Of a stretch of 64,000 nt of DNA, positions 39,155 through 47,318 are shown one piece after another (positions within the stretch are counted from its first letter, which is position 1; each line of letters starts with the position of its first letter). This DNA is from Myceligenerans salitolerans. GTDB lineage: Bacteria > Actinomycetota > Actinomycetes > Actinomycetales > Cellulomonadaceae. The notes beneath the pieces were generated by a model. That model made no database searches, was not told the DNA's origin, and was given only the letters and a program-made list of their open reading frames with translations. Location: positions 35,864-99,863 of the forward strand of contig NZ_JAFMPK010000024.1 in the NCBI RefSeq assembly GCF_017349295.1. The letters are read 5' to 3'. Position numbers and translations under genes: made by a program.

Positions 39155-41682
39155 GAGTGGATCACCGACCCGGTGGAACTGGTGGGTGTCGTCTTGACGG
39201 TCGCGGCGCGGTTCGCCACGAGCGGCGCCATCACCTTGGCGCGGCCGTAGCGTGCCTGGAAGTCGCGCACGAGGCACTCACCCCGGCGCTCCTCGGGCAC
39301 GCCGACCGCCGCGTCCATGACAGGGGCGGTGCCCTCGGTGACCAACTTGACCAGCTGAGGGTCCACCGGGGCGTCAGAGGGAAGCCCGTGCAACCACCGC
39401 AGGCCGCGGCGCGCGAGGTTCTCGTCGCGATGGCGGAGCAGCACCCGGAACGGGATGAGGCCCCGCACCACCTCGTTGCCGAAGTCCTCCTCGGCGTCGT
39501 GGCTGCCCAGCAGCAGGGCCGCCTTGTGCTTGCGCCCGTCGCGGATGAACATCCCGATCTCCTCGGCAGCCTCCGGGGACGACATCGTCTTGTGCGCCTC
39601 GTCCGCGGCGAAGATGTCGAGCCGCGTGCGGTCCTTGAAGCAGCGGTGCCGGGCGAGCGCCGCGATCAGAGCGAACACGGCGCGTCCGAAGACCTTCTCC
39701 GCCTTCAGCTCCGCGAACAGGTGGCTGTGCTCCATGTCCGCCTTGGAGGGCAGCTGCAGGCGATTGGTGTGCATCACGATGGCGGGGGAGTCGAGATCGA
39801 TGGCGGGCAGGCGGTCGTCGAAGACCGCCCTCCCGAAGTCGAGTTCGGAGAAGATCCGCATCTCGTCGGCCAGCGTCCGCGCACCTGCGAGATCGCACTC
39901 GCTCTCGAGGTGCCGCGCGAGCGAGCCGAGCGAACTGATCCGGTGACGTTCCATGTAGCTCGGCTGCAGCACCTTCGACAGCAGGACGTTCTGCTCGGAC
40001 TTGGTCTGCACGCTGAGCAGGACGGTGAGGAACGAACGCGTGACCCGGGGCGCGGTCGCCGAGGGCAGACAGCGCAGGGGGTCGATGGACAGGGTGGCGT
40101 CGTCCGCGATCTCCACGACCTGCGACCCGGCGACCTCCGAGACGGCGACCCCCCATTCACCCATGTCCGTGTGGTCCACGGCGATCAGGGTGGCTCCCCG
40201 GTCGATGTTGTCGAGCGCCACCGTCTTGAGCCCGACGGACTTGCCGCTGCCGAGCTCGCCGACGAACCCCATCGCCAGGGCGACATCCAACTTGTCCGAG
40301 GCGTCGCCCAGATTGACGAAGACAGGGTTCGGCCGTGAGGCGCCGTTGCTGATCTCCAGCGCGAACAATGAGCCGGAACTGTCGCCGAGATCCGTGGTCG
40401 CGAACGGAACCGCCGCCGCGAACGAGCGCGCGGTGGTGATCTGCGAGTACTCGCGCACGGCGCGCGGTGTGGGCATCCCGGGCAGGGTGGCGTCGAACAG
40501 GGCCGGCTGCACGGTGGGATCGTTGCGGAGCTTGAACTGCATGGCCGCGAAGTACTTGGTCAGGTCGCGGGCGTCGTCGAGCACCTGCTCCGGGTCCGGG
40601 CCCGAGACGGTGAACATGGTGGTGGCGTCGACCTCGACCTCGAGTTCGTCGGCATCCATCACCGCCTGGTACTCACCGAGCGCGCGGGCCGTGCTGTCCA
40701 GCGACGAACCGGCGCGTTCCTCCTCGGACCGCTGGTCGAACTGGTCGTTCAGCGTCCGGACGGCGCGCCGGTTGCGGCCCGTCACCTCCTCGCGGGACCG
40801 CACGGTCATCCGGATCGCCCAGTCGCACGGAACGCTCGACTCGTCCACGCGCCCGATCCACTCGCAGCCCGGGTACACGATGCCGCCGGACGGCGTGTCG
40901 CTCACCACCAATGTCGACTGGTACGACGCACGGCCCGCGTTCTCCGGATCGATGACCTTGATGTACGGGCGCTTGAGAATCTGCATGGGGCTCAGCCGCT
41001 TGCCGGCATCCGTCTGACCGGCAGGATCGATCAGCGCCCCGGGCAGCACCGAGGCCCCCGTCAGGTGCAGCTCCGCGTCCAGCGACCCGTGCACCGGCAC
41101 GTCCATGTCCAGCCCCAGGCCGCGCTGCATGGCATGACCGAACATCCACGCCATCTCCGCCACCGACGCCGGCCGCGGATCGAACGCGGACGGCATCTCC
41201 TTGCGGAGGATCTCCGCCTGTGCCGCGCGCTCCCCGATCGCGTGCCGGGACGGCACCGCGCGCGGCAGCATCAGCTGGTCCTTCAGCGCGGACCAGCTCG
41301 CCTGCAGCGGCTCGAGAACCGCCTTGGCACCTGGATTCGGCAACGGCGCGGCGATCCAGTAGACCCGCCGACCGATCTCGATGTGCTCCAGGAAGTCGAG
41401 CGTCGCGTTGCACTCCGCGGCCCAGGCGTCGTGCTCCGCCACGTCCACGCCGTCGACCATCGCCTCCACCACGGAGACCGGGTCGGTCGACGCGACCAGC
41501 CCCAGGTGCAGCGACTCCCCACGTAGCGCGCGGTAGAGCGCGGTGTGGTGCCGCCGTGCGGCGTGCTTCTTGTCGTCCGGTTGGTAGGCGTAAGGAATGG
41601 GCGAGACCCGCCAGATGGCCCACACGGTCCCGGAGCGGGTCCACATGAGACCGTCGGTCAGGGCGGAGATGTGGCTGAGCAT
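39151..41682 (-). CDS. VirB4-like type IV secretion ATPase
   Basis: An 843-residue ATPase. The N-terminal half matches VirB4/TrbE-type domains; the C-terminal half has Walker A GFVGELGSGKSVGLK near 475-485 and Walker B RLDIFAADEAHK near 688-699, with VRGLIPFRVLLRHRDENLAR after. VirB4 powers assembly and transport in every type IV secretion system. No transmembrane helix is evident. The ATG shares a base with the VirB3-like stop (TGATG). Confidence 0.9.
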   Translation of the reverse strand: MLSHISALTDGLMWTRSGTVWAIWRVSPIPYAYQPDDKKHAARRHHTALYRALRGESLHLGLVASTDPVSVVEAMVDGVDVAEHDAWAAECNATLDFLEHIEIGRRVYWIAAPLPNPGAKAVLEPLQASWSALKDQLMLPRAVPSRHAIGERAAQAEILRKEMPSAFDPRPASVAEMAWMFGHAMQRGLGLDMDVPVHGSLDAELHLTGASVLPGALIDPAGQTDAGKRLSPMQILKRPYIKVIDPENAGRASYQSTLVVSDTPSGGIVYPGCEWIGRVDESSVPCDWAIRMTVRSREEVTGRNRRAVRTLNDQFDQRSEEERAGSSLDSTARALGEYQAVMDADELEVEVDATTMFTVSGPDPEQVLDDARDLTKYFAAMQFKLRNDPTVQPALFDATLPGMPTPRAVREYSQITTARSFAAAVPFATTDLGDSSGSLFALEISNGASRPNPVFVNLGDASDKLDVALAMGFVGELGSGKSVGLKTVALDNIDRGATLIAVDHTDMGEWGVAVSEVAGSQVVEIADDATLSIDPLRCLPSATAPRVTRSFLTVLLSVQTKSEQNVLLSKVLQPSYMERHRISSLGSLARHLESECDLAGARTLADEMRIFSELDFGRAVFDDRLPAIDLDSPAIVMHTNRLQLPSKADMEHSHLFAELKAEKVFGRAVFALIAALARHRCFKDRTRLDIFAADEAHKTMSSPEAAEEIGMFIRDGRKHKAALLLGSHDAEEDFGNEVVRGLIPFRVLLRHRDENLARRGLRWLHGLPSDAPVDPQLVKLVTEGTAPVMDAAVGVPEERRGECLVRDFQARYGRAKVMAPLVANRAATVKTTPTSSTGSVIHS

Positions 41683-42299
41683 CAGCCGTCCTTCCTGCGG
41701 AGCTTGCCGGCGAGGAGCTCGCCGACGCCGGTCAGCGACGCGGTGTCCCGGTCGTCACCATGCACGAGGTCGGTCGGGGTGAGCGGTGGCAGCGGCATCT
41801 CACCGGTGCCGGTGGCGACCTCACGCCGGTCGACATCGTCCACCGGCACCAGGTCCGCGCCTGTCCAGCCCCGAGTGCGGGCAAGCATCGCCGCACGGTC
41901 ACCCTCGGGCAGCAGCACCATGACCCGGTGGTTGATCGTGCGCGGCCGTGGGACGGCAAGGCGTCCACCCGACAGCCGCCCCGGGCTCGTGGTGAGGTTC
42001 AGTGCGTCCATCAACCAGGTGGCGGGATTCCGGCCCGTGCTGGGGATCTTGCCGGTGGCCCACACCGTGCCGACCACGATTCCCGCCGCGAGGAGAACGT
42101 TCATGAACCCACCGAGATGAGCCCACAAGGGTGCGGTCTTCCACAGCGCGAACCCCACCAGGGCACCCGCGCCGATCTGCGTGATCGTGTAGGGACCGCC
42201 CCAGATCCGTCCCCCGCTCGGCATCTTCCCCACCAGCATGGGGATACGCCGAGCCCGGGTGTAGAACTTCGCGGTCTCCAGCTCCGGTTCGTCCACCAC
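41682..42299 (-). CDS. VirB3/PrgI-like membrane protein
   Basis: A 205-residue protein with two adjacent helices at about 40-80 (ITQIGAGALVGFALWK and FMNVLLAAGIVVGTVWATG) followed by a cytoplasmic domain with LMDALNLTTSP and LPEGDRAAMLARTRGW. Short two-helix proteins directly ahead of VirB4 are VirB3/PrgI homologues; actinobacterial versions are longer (SCO6880-like). It is placed here by topology and order. Confidence 0.75.
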   Translation of the reverse strand: MVDEPELETAKFYTRARRIPMLVGKMPSGGRIWGGPYTITQIGAGALVGFALWKTAPLWAHLGGFMNVLLAAGIVVGTVWATGKIPSTGRNPATWLMDALNLTTSPGRLSGGRLAVPRPRTINHRVMVLLPEGDRAAMLARTRGWTGADLVPVDDVDRREVATGTGEMPLPPLTPTDLVHGDDRDTASLTGVGELLAGKLRRKDG

Positions 42300-42327
42300 G
42301 TCCGTCCCCCTCCTGCGCGAGTTCTAC

Positions 42328-42645
42328 CTAGACCGTCGTCGTACTGACGACCGCCGGCATGCTGAACTCGTCGTCCGTCAGCTCCTTCGTGACGTTGATA
42401 CCACCGTTGACCAGCCAGAGGACGATGCCACCAACGATCGCCGACATGAGGATCGCCGCGATCGACATCTTCGTCTTCACCGCGGTGATGACGACCATGA
42501 GGATGACGATCACAAAGGTGACGGACTCGATCGCGACCTTGACCTCCTCGGACTTGACGGTGATCAGGTCGAGGAAGCCCTCCGCACGAACCGTCTGGGC
42601 GCTCGCGGCCAGTTCGGGGGCAGCGGTCATGAGCTCTGTGAACAT
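42328..42645 (-). CDS. VirB2/TrbC-like small membrane subunit
   Basis: A 105-residue protein with two hydrophobic helices (about 40-58 and 62-80) separated by a short KTK loop, matching the size and hairpin shape of VirB2/TrbC pilin-type subunits. The N-terminus (FTELMTAAPELAAS) could be a processed leader but is not a classic signal. The ATG has AGGAGAGGG upstream. It lies between the TcpC-like and VirB3-like genes, as pilin genes often do. Confidence 0.65.
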   Translation of the reverse strand: MFTELMTAAPELAASAQTVRAEGFLDLITVKSEEVKVAIESVTFVIVILMVVITAVKTKMSIAAILMSAIVGGIVLWLVNGGINVTKELTDDEFSMPAVVSTTTV

Positions 42646-42659
42646 GGTTCCCTCTCCTC

Positions 42660-43859
42660 TTACTCGGTACCGGACTCGCCGGAACCGGCGACCGGGGTCT
42701 CGGTGCGAACGGCCTGGTCCAGGCCGGAAACCTCCCAGCGGCCATCCCGCGCGACGAGCGTCAGGACGTACTGGGCGGTGGTCTTCTCGCCGTCGGGGCG
42801 GGTCAGTTCGGCCGTGACGAGGGCGTGCGTGCCCTCGCCGTCGGACGGATCGTCGGAGATCTCGTGCGACCCGCCGATCGACATCACCGACACGGCGGTG
42901 TACGGGGGCGGAGTCACCGGCTGGATCGCCGTGCCGGGCCGCAGATAACGGGTGATCTCGCCCTCGCCCGCCACCAGTGCCCCGAGGAACGCGGCGACCG
43001 ACTCCCCGGCGTCCGACGTGATGGCGATCGTGCGGGGATAGTCGAGTCCTGGGGCGTCGGCCGTCGACGGCCCCGGTACGGGAGCCGGTAGTGCGAGCGC
43101 GGCCACCGCGAGTGGCTCGTCCTCGTCCGCCGGTCGCTGCACCGTGACGGGAACCTGGAAGTATCGCCGCACCCACACCAGGACGGGCTCGGGGTTGTCG
43201 CCGCCCTCCGCCGAACGCTCTCCGCCGCCGGAGGAGTCGGCCTCGCCCGACTCGTCGTCGGCGACCGGGACGGCCGTACCGGGGGCCGGTTCCGCGACGT
43301 CCACGCCGACCGTGACCATCCAGGTCGTGCCACCGGGGGCCGGGTCACCCGCGGTCACGGCCGCCACCGAGCTGTCGCGGATCGTCAGCCCTGTCGCCGG
43401 CAGGGTGCCCACCGAAGCCTCGGTCAACGAGGCCACCAGGGCCTGATCGTCCCGATCCGCTCGTAGCCACGTCTCCGTCAGTTCCACGGCGCGCTCGGCG
43501 GCGGCCGCGGCGGCGGTCTGATCCGCGCCGGACGTGCCCGAGACAACGGGGGCGGAGTCCGGGCGGAGCGCCGTCCACACGAGCGCGACAGGGCCGGCGG
43601 CCAGCGCCAGCACGAGCAGGGCGGTCCATGCCTTCGAGGCGAGCGCGGGTCCTTGCGACCACTCCACCACCTGTGGCGGCGCGGTGGCCCCGGACGGCGG
43701 TACCTCGTCAGCACCTGAGGTGATCGGGCCGTTCACCTGCCATGGATTGCCCGACGGCGATGTGCCCGTGTCCTCCACGGCGCGCTGGGGATGCGCCGGG
43801 AGGGCCGAAGGGGAGGCCGCGCGCTTCTTGCCTCGCCGCCCGGTCAGGAGCGAACTCAT
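42660..43859 (-). CDS. TcpC/VirB8-like scaffold protein
   Basis: A 399-residue protein with a disordered cytoplasmic start, a membrane helix near 78-98, and an outside region with two domains (about 110-270 and 275-390) resembling the paired NTF2-like domains of TcpC (Tn916 Orf13), the gram-positive VirB8. An acidic insertion is at about 200-225. The ATG overlaps the upstream stop (ATGA). Confidence 0.75.
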   Translation of the reverse strand: MSSLLTGRRGKKRAASPSALPAHPQRAVEDTGTSPSGNPWQVNGPITSGADEVPPSGATAPPQVVEWSQGPALASKAWTALLVLALAAGPVALVWTALRPDSAPVVSGTSGADQTAAAAAAERAVELTETWLRADRDDQALVASLTEASVGTLPATGLTIRDSSVAAVTAGDPAPGGTTWMVTVGVDVAEPAPGTAVPVADDESGEADSSGGGERSAEGGDNPEPVLVWVRRYFQVPVTVQRPADEDEPLAVAALALPAPVPGPSTADAPGLDYPRTIAITSDAGESVAAFLGALVAGEGEITRYLRPGTAIQPVTPPPYTAVSVMSIGGSHEISDDPSDGEGTHALVTAELTRPDGEKTTAQYVLTLVARDGRWEVSGLDQAVRTETPVAGSGESGTE

Positions 43860-44131
43860 CGCGTGCGCACCTCGTCGGGCAGACCGTTCGAGAGGTCCCG
43901 GGACAGCCGGGCCCGGGCGGCCCGGGCGCTGCGGGTACGCGGGTTCTCCAGGGCGTCGGCGATCCTGTGAGCCGTGTCGTCGTTGCCGAGCGGGTCCTGC
44001 TTGAGGGCGGCCACCAAGGCGTCGATGACCGGCTTGACCTCCCCGCGGACGGCGTGCACCTCGGCCGTGTCACGCAGGAGCTCCAGGGTCACGTCGTCGT
44101 GGTGGAGCTCGGGGGCGGGTTCTTTGCTCAT
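43856..44131 (-). CDS. Small acidic protein leading the T4SS-like operon
   Basis: A 91-residue hydrophilic protein, predicted mostly helical (LLRDTAEVHAVRGEVKPVID), with no membrane segment. Not recognised. The ATG at 44131 has GGGAG seven bases upstream; a GTG at 44206 would add 25 residues with no ribosome site. First in the operon, it may be cytoplasmic regulatory or chaperone-like, but nothing in sequence proves this. Confidence 0.7.
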   Translation of the reverse strand: MSKEPAPELHHDDVTLELLRDTAEVHAVRGEVKPVIDALVAALKQDPLGNDDTAHRIADALENPRTRSARAARARLSRDLSNGLPDEVRTR

Positions 44132-44248
44132 CTCGCTTCTCCCAGTCACCGGTGCGGGTTCGTGCTCTTCGTGCTGTGGGTTCGTCACCTCGAACAAATG
44201 GGTCACCAGGTGTTCGTGTGACCAGGAGATTGCCGATCAAGAGGCAAA

Positions 44249-44264
44249 TGTGACCCAGATCACA
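44249..44264. promoter_or_regulatory. Perfect CRP/GlxR-type operator
   Basis: TGTGACCCAGATCACA is an exact TGTGA-N6-TCACA palindrome, the consensus of CRP-family regulators (GlxR or Crp in actinobacteria). It lies in the 248-base gap between the divergent T4SS-like operon and sigma-like gene. Confidence 0.75.
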
Positions 44265-44379
44265 CCAAGTGTAAATCTGCGGGCAACAGTAGCGGGCAAC
44301 AGTCCTCCGCTGCACTGGGCGACAGGCGCTGACCAGCGCTCCGGCACCGCGCCGCCCGGACAACCGAGGAGTCACGTCC

Positions 44380-45291
44380 ATGCCAGGCATGTCTTCAGCT
44401 GCCTCCGGCACGCTCATGACCGAGCTCGATCACGACTGGGCCGATCTCGTCGCGACCCGATCTTTCGCCGAAGAGATCGACCGCTTCAGCCGGCGCTTCC
44501 CGCAACTCTCCGGACTGGCCGACGGCCGCGCCGTGCGGTTCACCTCTGACGAGGCCGACCGGGTGCTGCACGCACTCCTGGTCGAGCATGCCGAGGGCAG
44601 CTTCGCCGCAGGTCGGGCCGTGCTGCAGTGCATGCTGCCCGCGGTGCGTTCCATCGTGCGGCGTTCCCGCCGCCACTACAGCGACGTGCAGGACCTCGAG
44701 CAGGAGGCGGCCGCGGCGATGTGGGACGCGATCTGCCACTACGACCTCGCCCGTGCCGACAAGGTCGCGATGCGGTTGCAGGGCCACACGCTCACCCGGG
44801 TGGTGGGAGACCAGGCCCCGTTCGCGCGGGGTACGCGAGCGAGCCGGGCACCACAGGTCGAGGAGATCCCCACCGACGTGACGGTGCTGCCCCACCTCGA
44901 ACGCCCGGAGCCGGAGGAGCAAGGTCCTGCAGCGGTATATTCGCTGGCCAGCGCGTCGCTCGGGCCCACGGGCGAGGTGCTCGACGTGATCGCGTGGGGC
45001 ATCGACGCCCGCGTTATCACAAGAGAAGAAGCGTCTCTCCTCGCGCGGGTCTACGCTCCAGATCCAGAGTTGCCCGAGTACGCCGAACTCGGCGCCGGGA
45101 GAGGTACATACCAGAAGCGGGTTGCCGACGAGCTCGGCATCTCGCACGCCACACTTCGTCAGCGCGCGAGCCGAGCGGTTCGCCGACTGGCCGAAGCCGT
45201 CCGCACCGGGGGTCTGTCTGGGGGATCACCGGACGGGCGGAAGGACGAGGGCCGTGGAACGGCATCGGGAGAACCACTGGGGGGTGCGTGA
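44380..45291 (+). CDS. Diverged sigma-factor-like protein
   Basis: A 303-residue protein. Residues 80-160 resemble sigma region 2 (AVRSIVRRSRRHYSDVQDLE then QEAAAAMWDAICHYDL), and about 241-272 form a region-4-type helix-turn-helix (YQKRVADELGISHATLRQRA). A GVLDVIAWGI-type linker region separates them. The family is not a standard ECF group I can name. The ATG has GAGGAG eight bases upstream. Its place between the two apparatus operons suggests it controls one or both. Confidence 0.7.
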   Translation: MPGMSSAASGTLMTELDHDWADLVATRSFAEEIDRFSRRFPQLSGLADGRAVRFTSDEADRVLHALLVEHAEGSFAAGRAVLQCMLPAVRSIVRRSRRHYSDVQDLEQEAAAAMWDAICHYDLARADKVAMRLQGHTLTRVVGDQAPFARGTRASRAPQVEEIPTDVTVLPHLERPEPEEQGPAAVYSLASASLGPTGEVLDVIAWGIDARVITREEASLLARVYAPDPELPEYAELGAGRGTYQKRVADELGISHATLRQRASRAVRRLAEAVRTGGLSGGSPDGRKDEGRGTASGEPLGGA

Positions 45292-45622
45292 CTCTCGGGG
45301 GTTTCCACACCAGCCCCGTCCCTTGGCATGGGGGGTCGTCCGCCTCCAGTCGGCGGCCCCCCATGTCGTGTCATATCGGGCCTCACCGGACCCGGACCTC
45401 GCAGCGTCGGGCCCGATGGCCCGGGTGAAGTTCTCGCCGGCCATGTTTGCCCAGGTCAGCGTAGTTGCGCGGTTTACTCGACGTCCAAGGCTTCTCCACA
45501 GCATGTGAACCGTGGTTGACCTTCCCTTGCCCGGAGTGATCCGGCTACCGTTCAACCTGCCGGGTTCGCCCGCGTGCATCAGGATTGCCTGCGGGAGTAC
45601 ATGACCGGGAGGGGACGGCAAG
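45292..45622. promoter_or_regulatory. Gap before the Tad operon, with terminator
   Basis: This 331-base gap contains no gene. A hairpin for the sigma-like gene lies at 45328-45364: eight outer pairs (ATGGGGGG with CCCCCCAT) and five inner pairs. The Tad operon promoter must lie in the rest, but I see no canonical pair; TTGACC at 45516-45521 has no well-spaced -10, compatible with an alternative sigma factor. Confidence 0.55.
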
Positions 45623-46474
45623 TTGAGTAGTGACACGAGCGTCGGTGCGAGACGCACCGGTCCTGGCGGGACCGCGACCCCGGCCACGACCGCTCAGGAA
45701 GCGCGCGTCGCAGGCCCCAGGTCTCCCGCGCCGGCGAAACCCACCCGCGCCCGCCGCAGGCCGGCCGTCATCGCGCTCGGCCTGGCTCTGGTCGCTCTGG
45801 GCATTCTCGCCTCCGTCTACCTGACCACCACGCTCGGCCGGACGCACAAGGTGCTCGCGGTCACGTCCGAGGTCGCGCGCGGCGACAGGATCAGCTCGAG
45901 CAACGTCACCACGGTCGACCTGCCGATGGGTCCCACGGCGCTGAAGCCGGTCGACGCGAGCCTGTTCGACGAGGTCGTCGATCAGGTGGCGACCGTCGAC
46001 CTGCCCGCGGGATCCCTGCTCACCGAGAAGAGCTACGCGACCGCCCTGGAGCCCGGCGAGGGCAGGTCCATCGTGGGCATCGCCCTGAACCCGAACCAGA
46101 TGCCCGCCGGAACGACGTTGACCTCCGGGGACCAGGTGCGGATCATCGAGACGCCGGTGAGCGGTGGTGACGCGCCCATCGAGGAGCCCTTCGCGATCCC
46201 GGCCACCATCGTCACTCTGACGGACGCGACCGTCGGTGAGCAGAAGGTGGTCGACGTCGAGGTGGCGCGCGGTCAGGCAGCCGCGCTCGCTGCCCGCGCC
46301 GCGACCGGGCGGGTGGCTCTCGTCCTCGACGCGGCACAGACCGGCGACGACGCCTCGACCGGAGAGAGCAGCCCGACGAGCCAGAGTTCCCCTGCGGGCG
46401 GGACCGCCCCGAGCGGAGGCGCCGGCGCCTCCGGGGCGGCGAACAGCGAGGCTCCGACCGACGGGAACGGGTGA
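45623..46474 (+). CDS. cpaB: SAF-domain pilus assembly protein (CpaB-like)
   Basis: A 283-residue protein with a membrane helix at about 50-70 and a SAF domain (VLAVTSEVARGDRISSSNVT to LPAGSLLTEKSYA), the hallmark of CpaB/RcpC proteins of Tad pili, which help secretin or periplasmic assembly in gram-negatives. Here it would act outside the membrane. A Ser/Gly/Ala-rich tail ends it. The TTG at 45623 has GGAGGGG eight bases upstream and opens the Tad operon. Confidence 0.85.
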   Translation: MSSDTSVGARRTGPGGTATPATTAQEARVAGPRSPAPAKPTRARRRPAVIALGLALVALGILASVYLTTTLGRTHKVLAVTSEVARGDRISSSNVTTVDLPMGPTALKPVDASLFDEVVDQVATVDLPAGSLLTEKSYATALEPGEGRSIVGIALNPNQMPAGTTLTSGDQVRIIETPVSGGDAPIEEPFAIPATIVTLTDATVGEQKVVDVEVARGQAAALAARAATGRVALVLDAAQTGDDASTGESSPTSQSSPAGGTAPSGGAGASGAANSEAPTDGNG

Positions 46475-46478
46475 TCCC

Positions 46479-47318
46479 GTGGCCCTCGTCGCACTCGCGA
46501 ACGCGAAGGGCTCGCCGGGAACGACCACGAGCGCGCTCGTGCTCGCGATCTCGTGGCCCCGGCCGGTCCTGCTCGTGGAAGCAGATCTCGACGGCGCGTC
46601 GATCCTCGCCGGGTACTTCCGGGGACAGCTCGCCCACGATCGCGGCCTGAGCCAGCTCGCCATCGCGCACAGCCACGGCGAGCTCGAGACCTCCCTGTGG
46701 GACCAGACGCTCGCGCTCGTCCAGAACAACCCGGACAAGAAGCTGCTGCCCGGCATCGTGTCCCCGCACCAGGCGCCGTCGGTCGCGAACCTCTGGGGGG
46801 CGCTCGCGAACCAGCTCGTGGCGCTGGAGCGCGGTGGCATGGACGTGCTCGTCGATCTCGGACGCCTGGGCCCGGCCGGACGCGACGATCGTGAGCCGCT
46901 GCTACGCCTCGCCGACCAGGTGGTGCTGACCACGGGCTCTCGCCTGCCCGATATCGCGGTCACTCGTGAACTCGTCAGGTCTCGCACGTCGGTGATCGAG
47001 GCTGCGGCCCGTGACCTGACGAATCTCGCGGCTCTCACGATCGGGCCGGGACGCCCGTACGACGCCAAGGAGATCGCCAGGACGCTCGGTCTCGGGTCGG
47101 TCGGATCGATCGCATGGGATCCGGTGAACGCCGAGGTGCTGTCGGTCGGTTCGCCGACGGGCCGCAAGTGGGGGTCGTCGCCCCTGGTCCGGAGTGCCGG
47201 CCCGGTGATCACGGCGATCCAGGAACGCACCGCTGCTCGCCGCGAGCGCTTCTCCACCAGTGCTCCTGCGCGTGGGGTTCCGACGGGCAACGGTGCGATC
47301 GGGGGTACGGGGCGATGA
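46479..47318 (+). CDS. CpaE/TadZ-like MinD-family protein with degenerate P-loop
   Basis: A 279-residue MinD/ParA-fold protein by sequence layout and position: VALVALANAKGSPGTTTSAL at the N-terminus, then VLLVEADLDGASI as Walker A' region. CpaE/TadZ proteins position the Tad pilus at the cell pole. The P-loop reads KGSPGTTT where active relatives have KGGVGKTT, so the Walker lysine is missing; some TadZ proteins are likewise inactive. GTG 46479 starts four bases after the cpaB stop. Confidence 0.8.
   Translation: MALVALANAKGSPGTTTSALVLAISWPRPVLLVEADLDGASILAGYFRGQLAHDRGLSQLAIAHSHGELETSLWDQTLALVQNNPDKKLLPGIVSPHQAPSVANLWGALANQLVALERGGMDVLVDLGRLGPAGRDDREPLLRLADQVVLTTGSRLPDIAVTRELVRSRTSVIEAAARDLTNLAALTIGPGRPYDAKEIARTLGLGSVGSIAWDPVNAEVLSVGSPTGRKWGSSPLVRSAGPVITAIQERTAARRERFSTSAPARGVPTGNGAIGGTGR

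Noticed and set aside
35176..44131. Integrative conjugative element
   Set aside because: No integrase, relaxase, coupling protein or direct repeats were found at the edges, and housekeeping-type genes flank it.
44132..44206. Longer start (GTG 44206) for the first T4SS-like gene
   Set aside because: No ribosome site lies before it, while ATG 44131 has GGGAG at the right distance.
45516..45521. TTGACC as -35 of the Tad operon
   Set aside because: The nearest candidate -10 (TACCGT at 45546) is 24 bases away, too far for a standard promoter.
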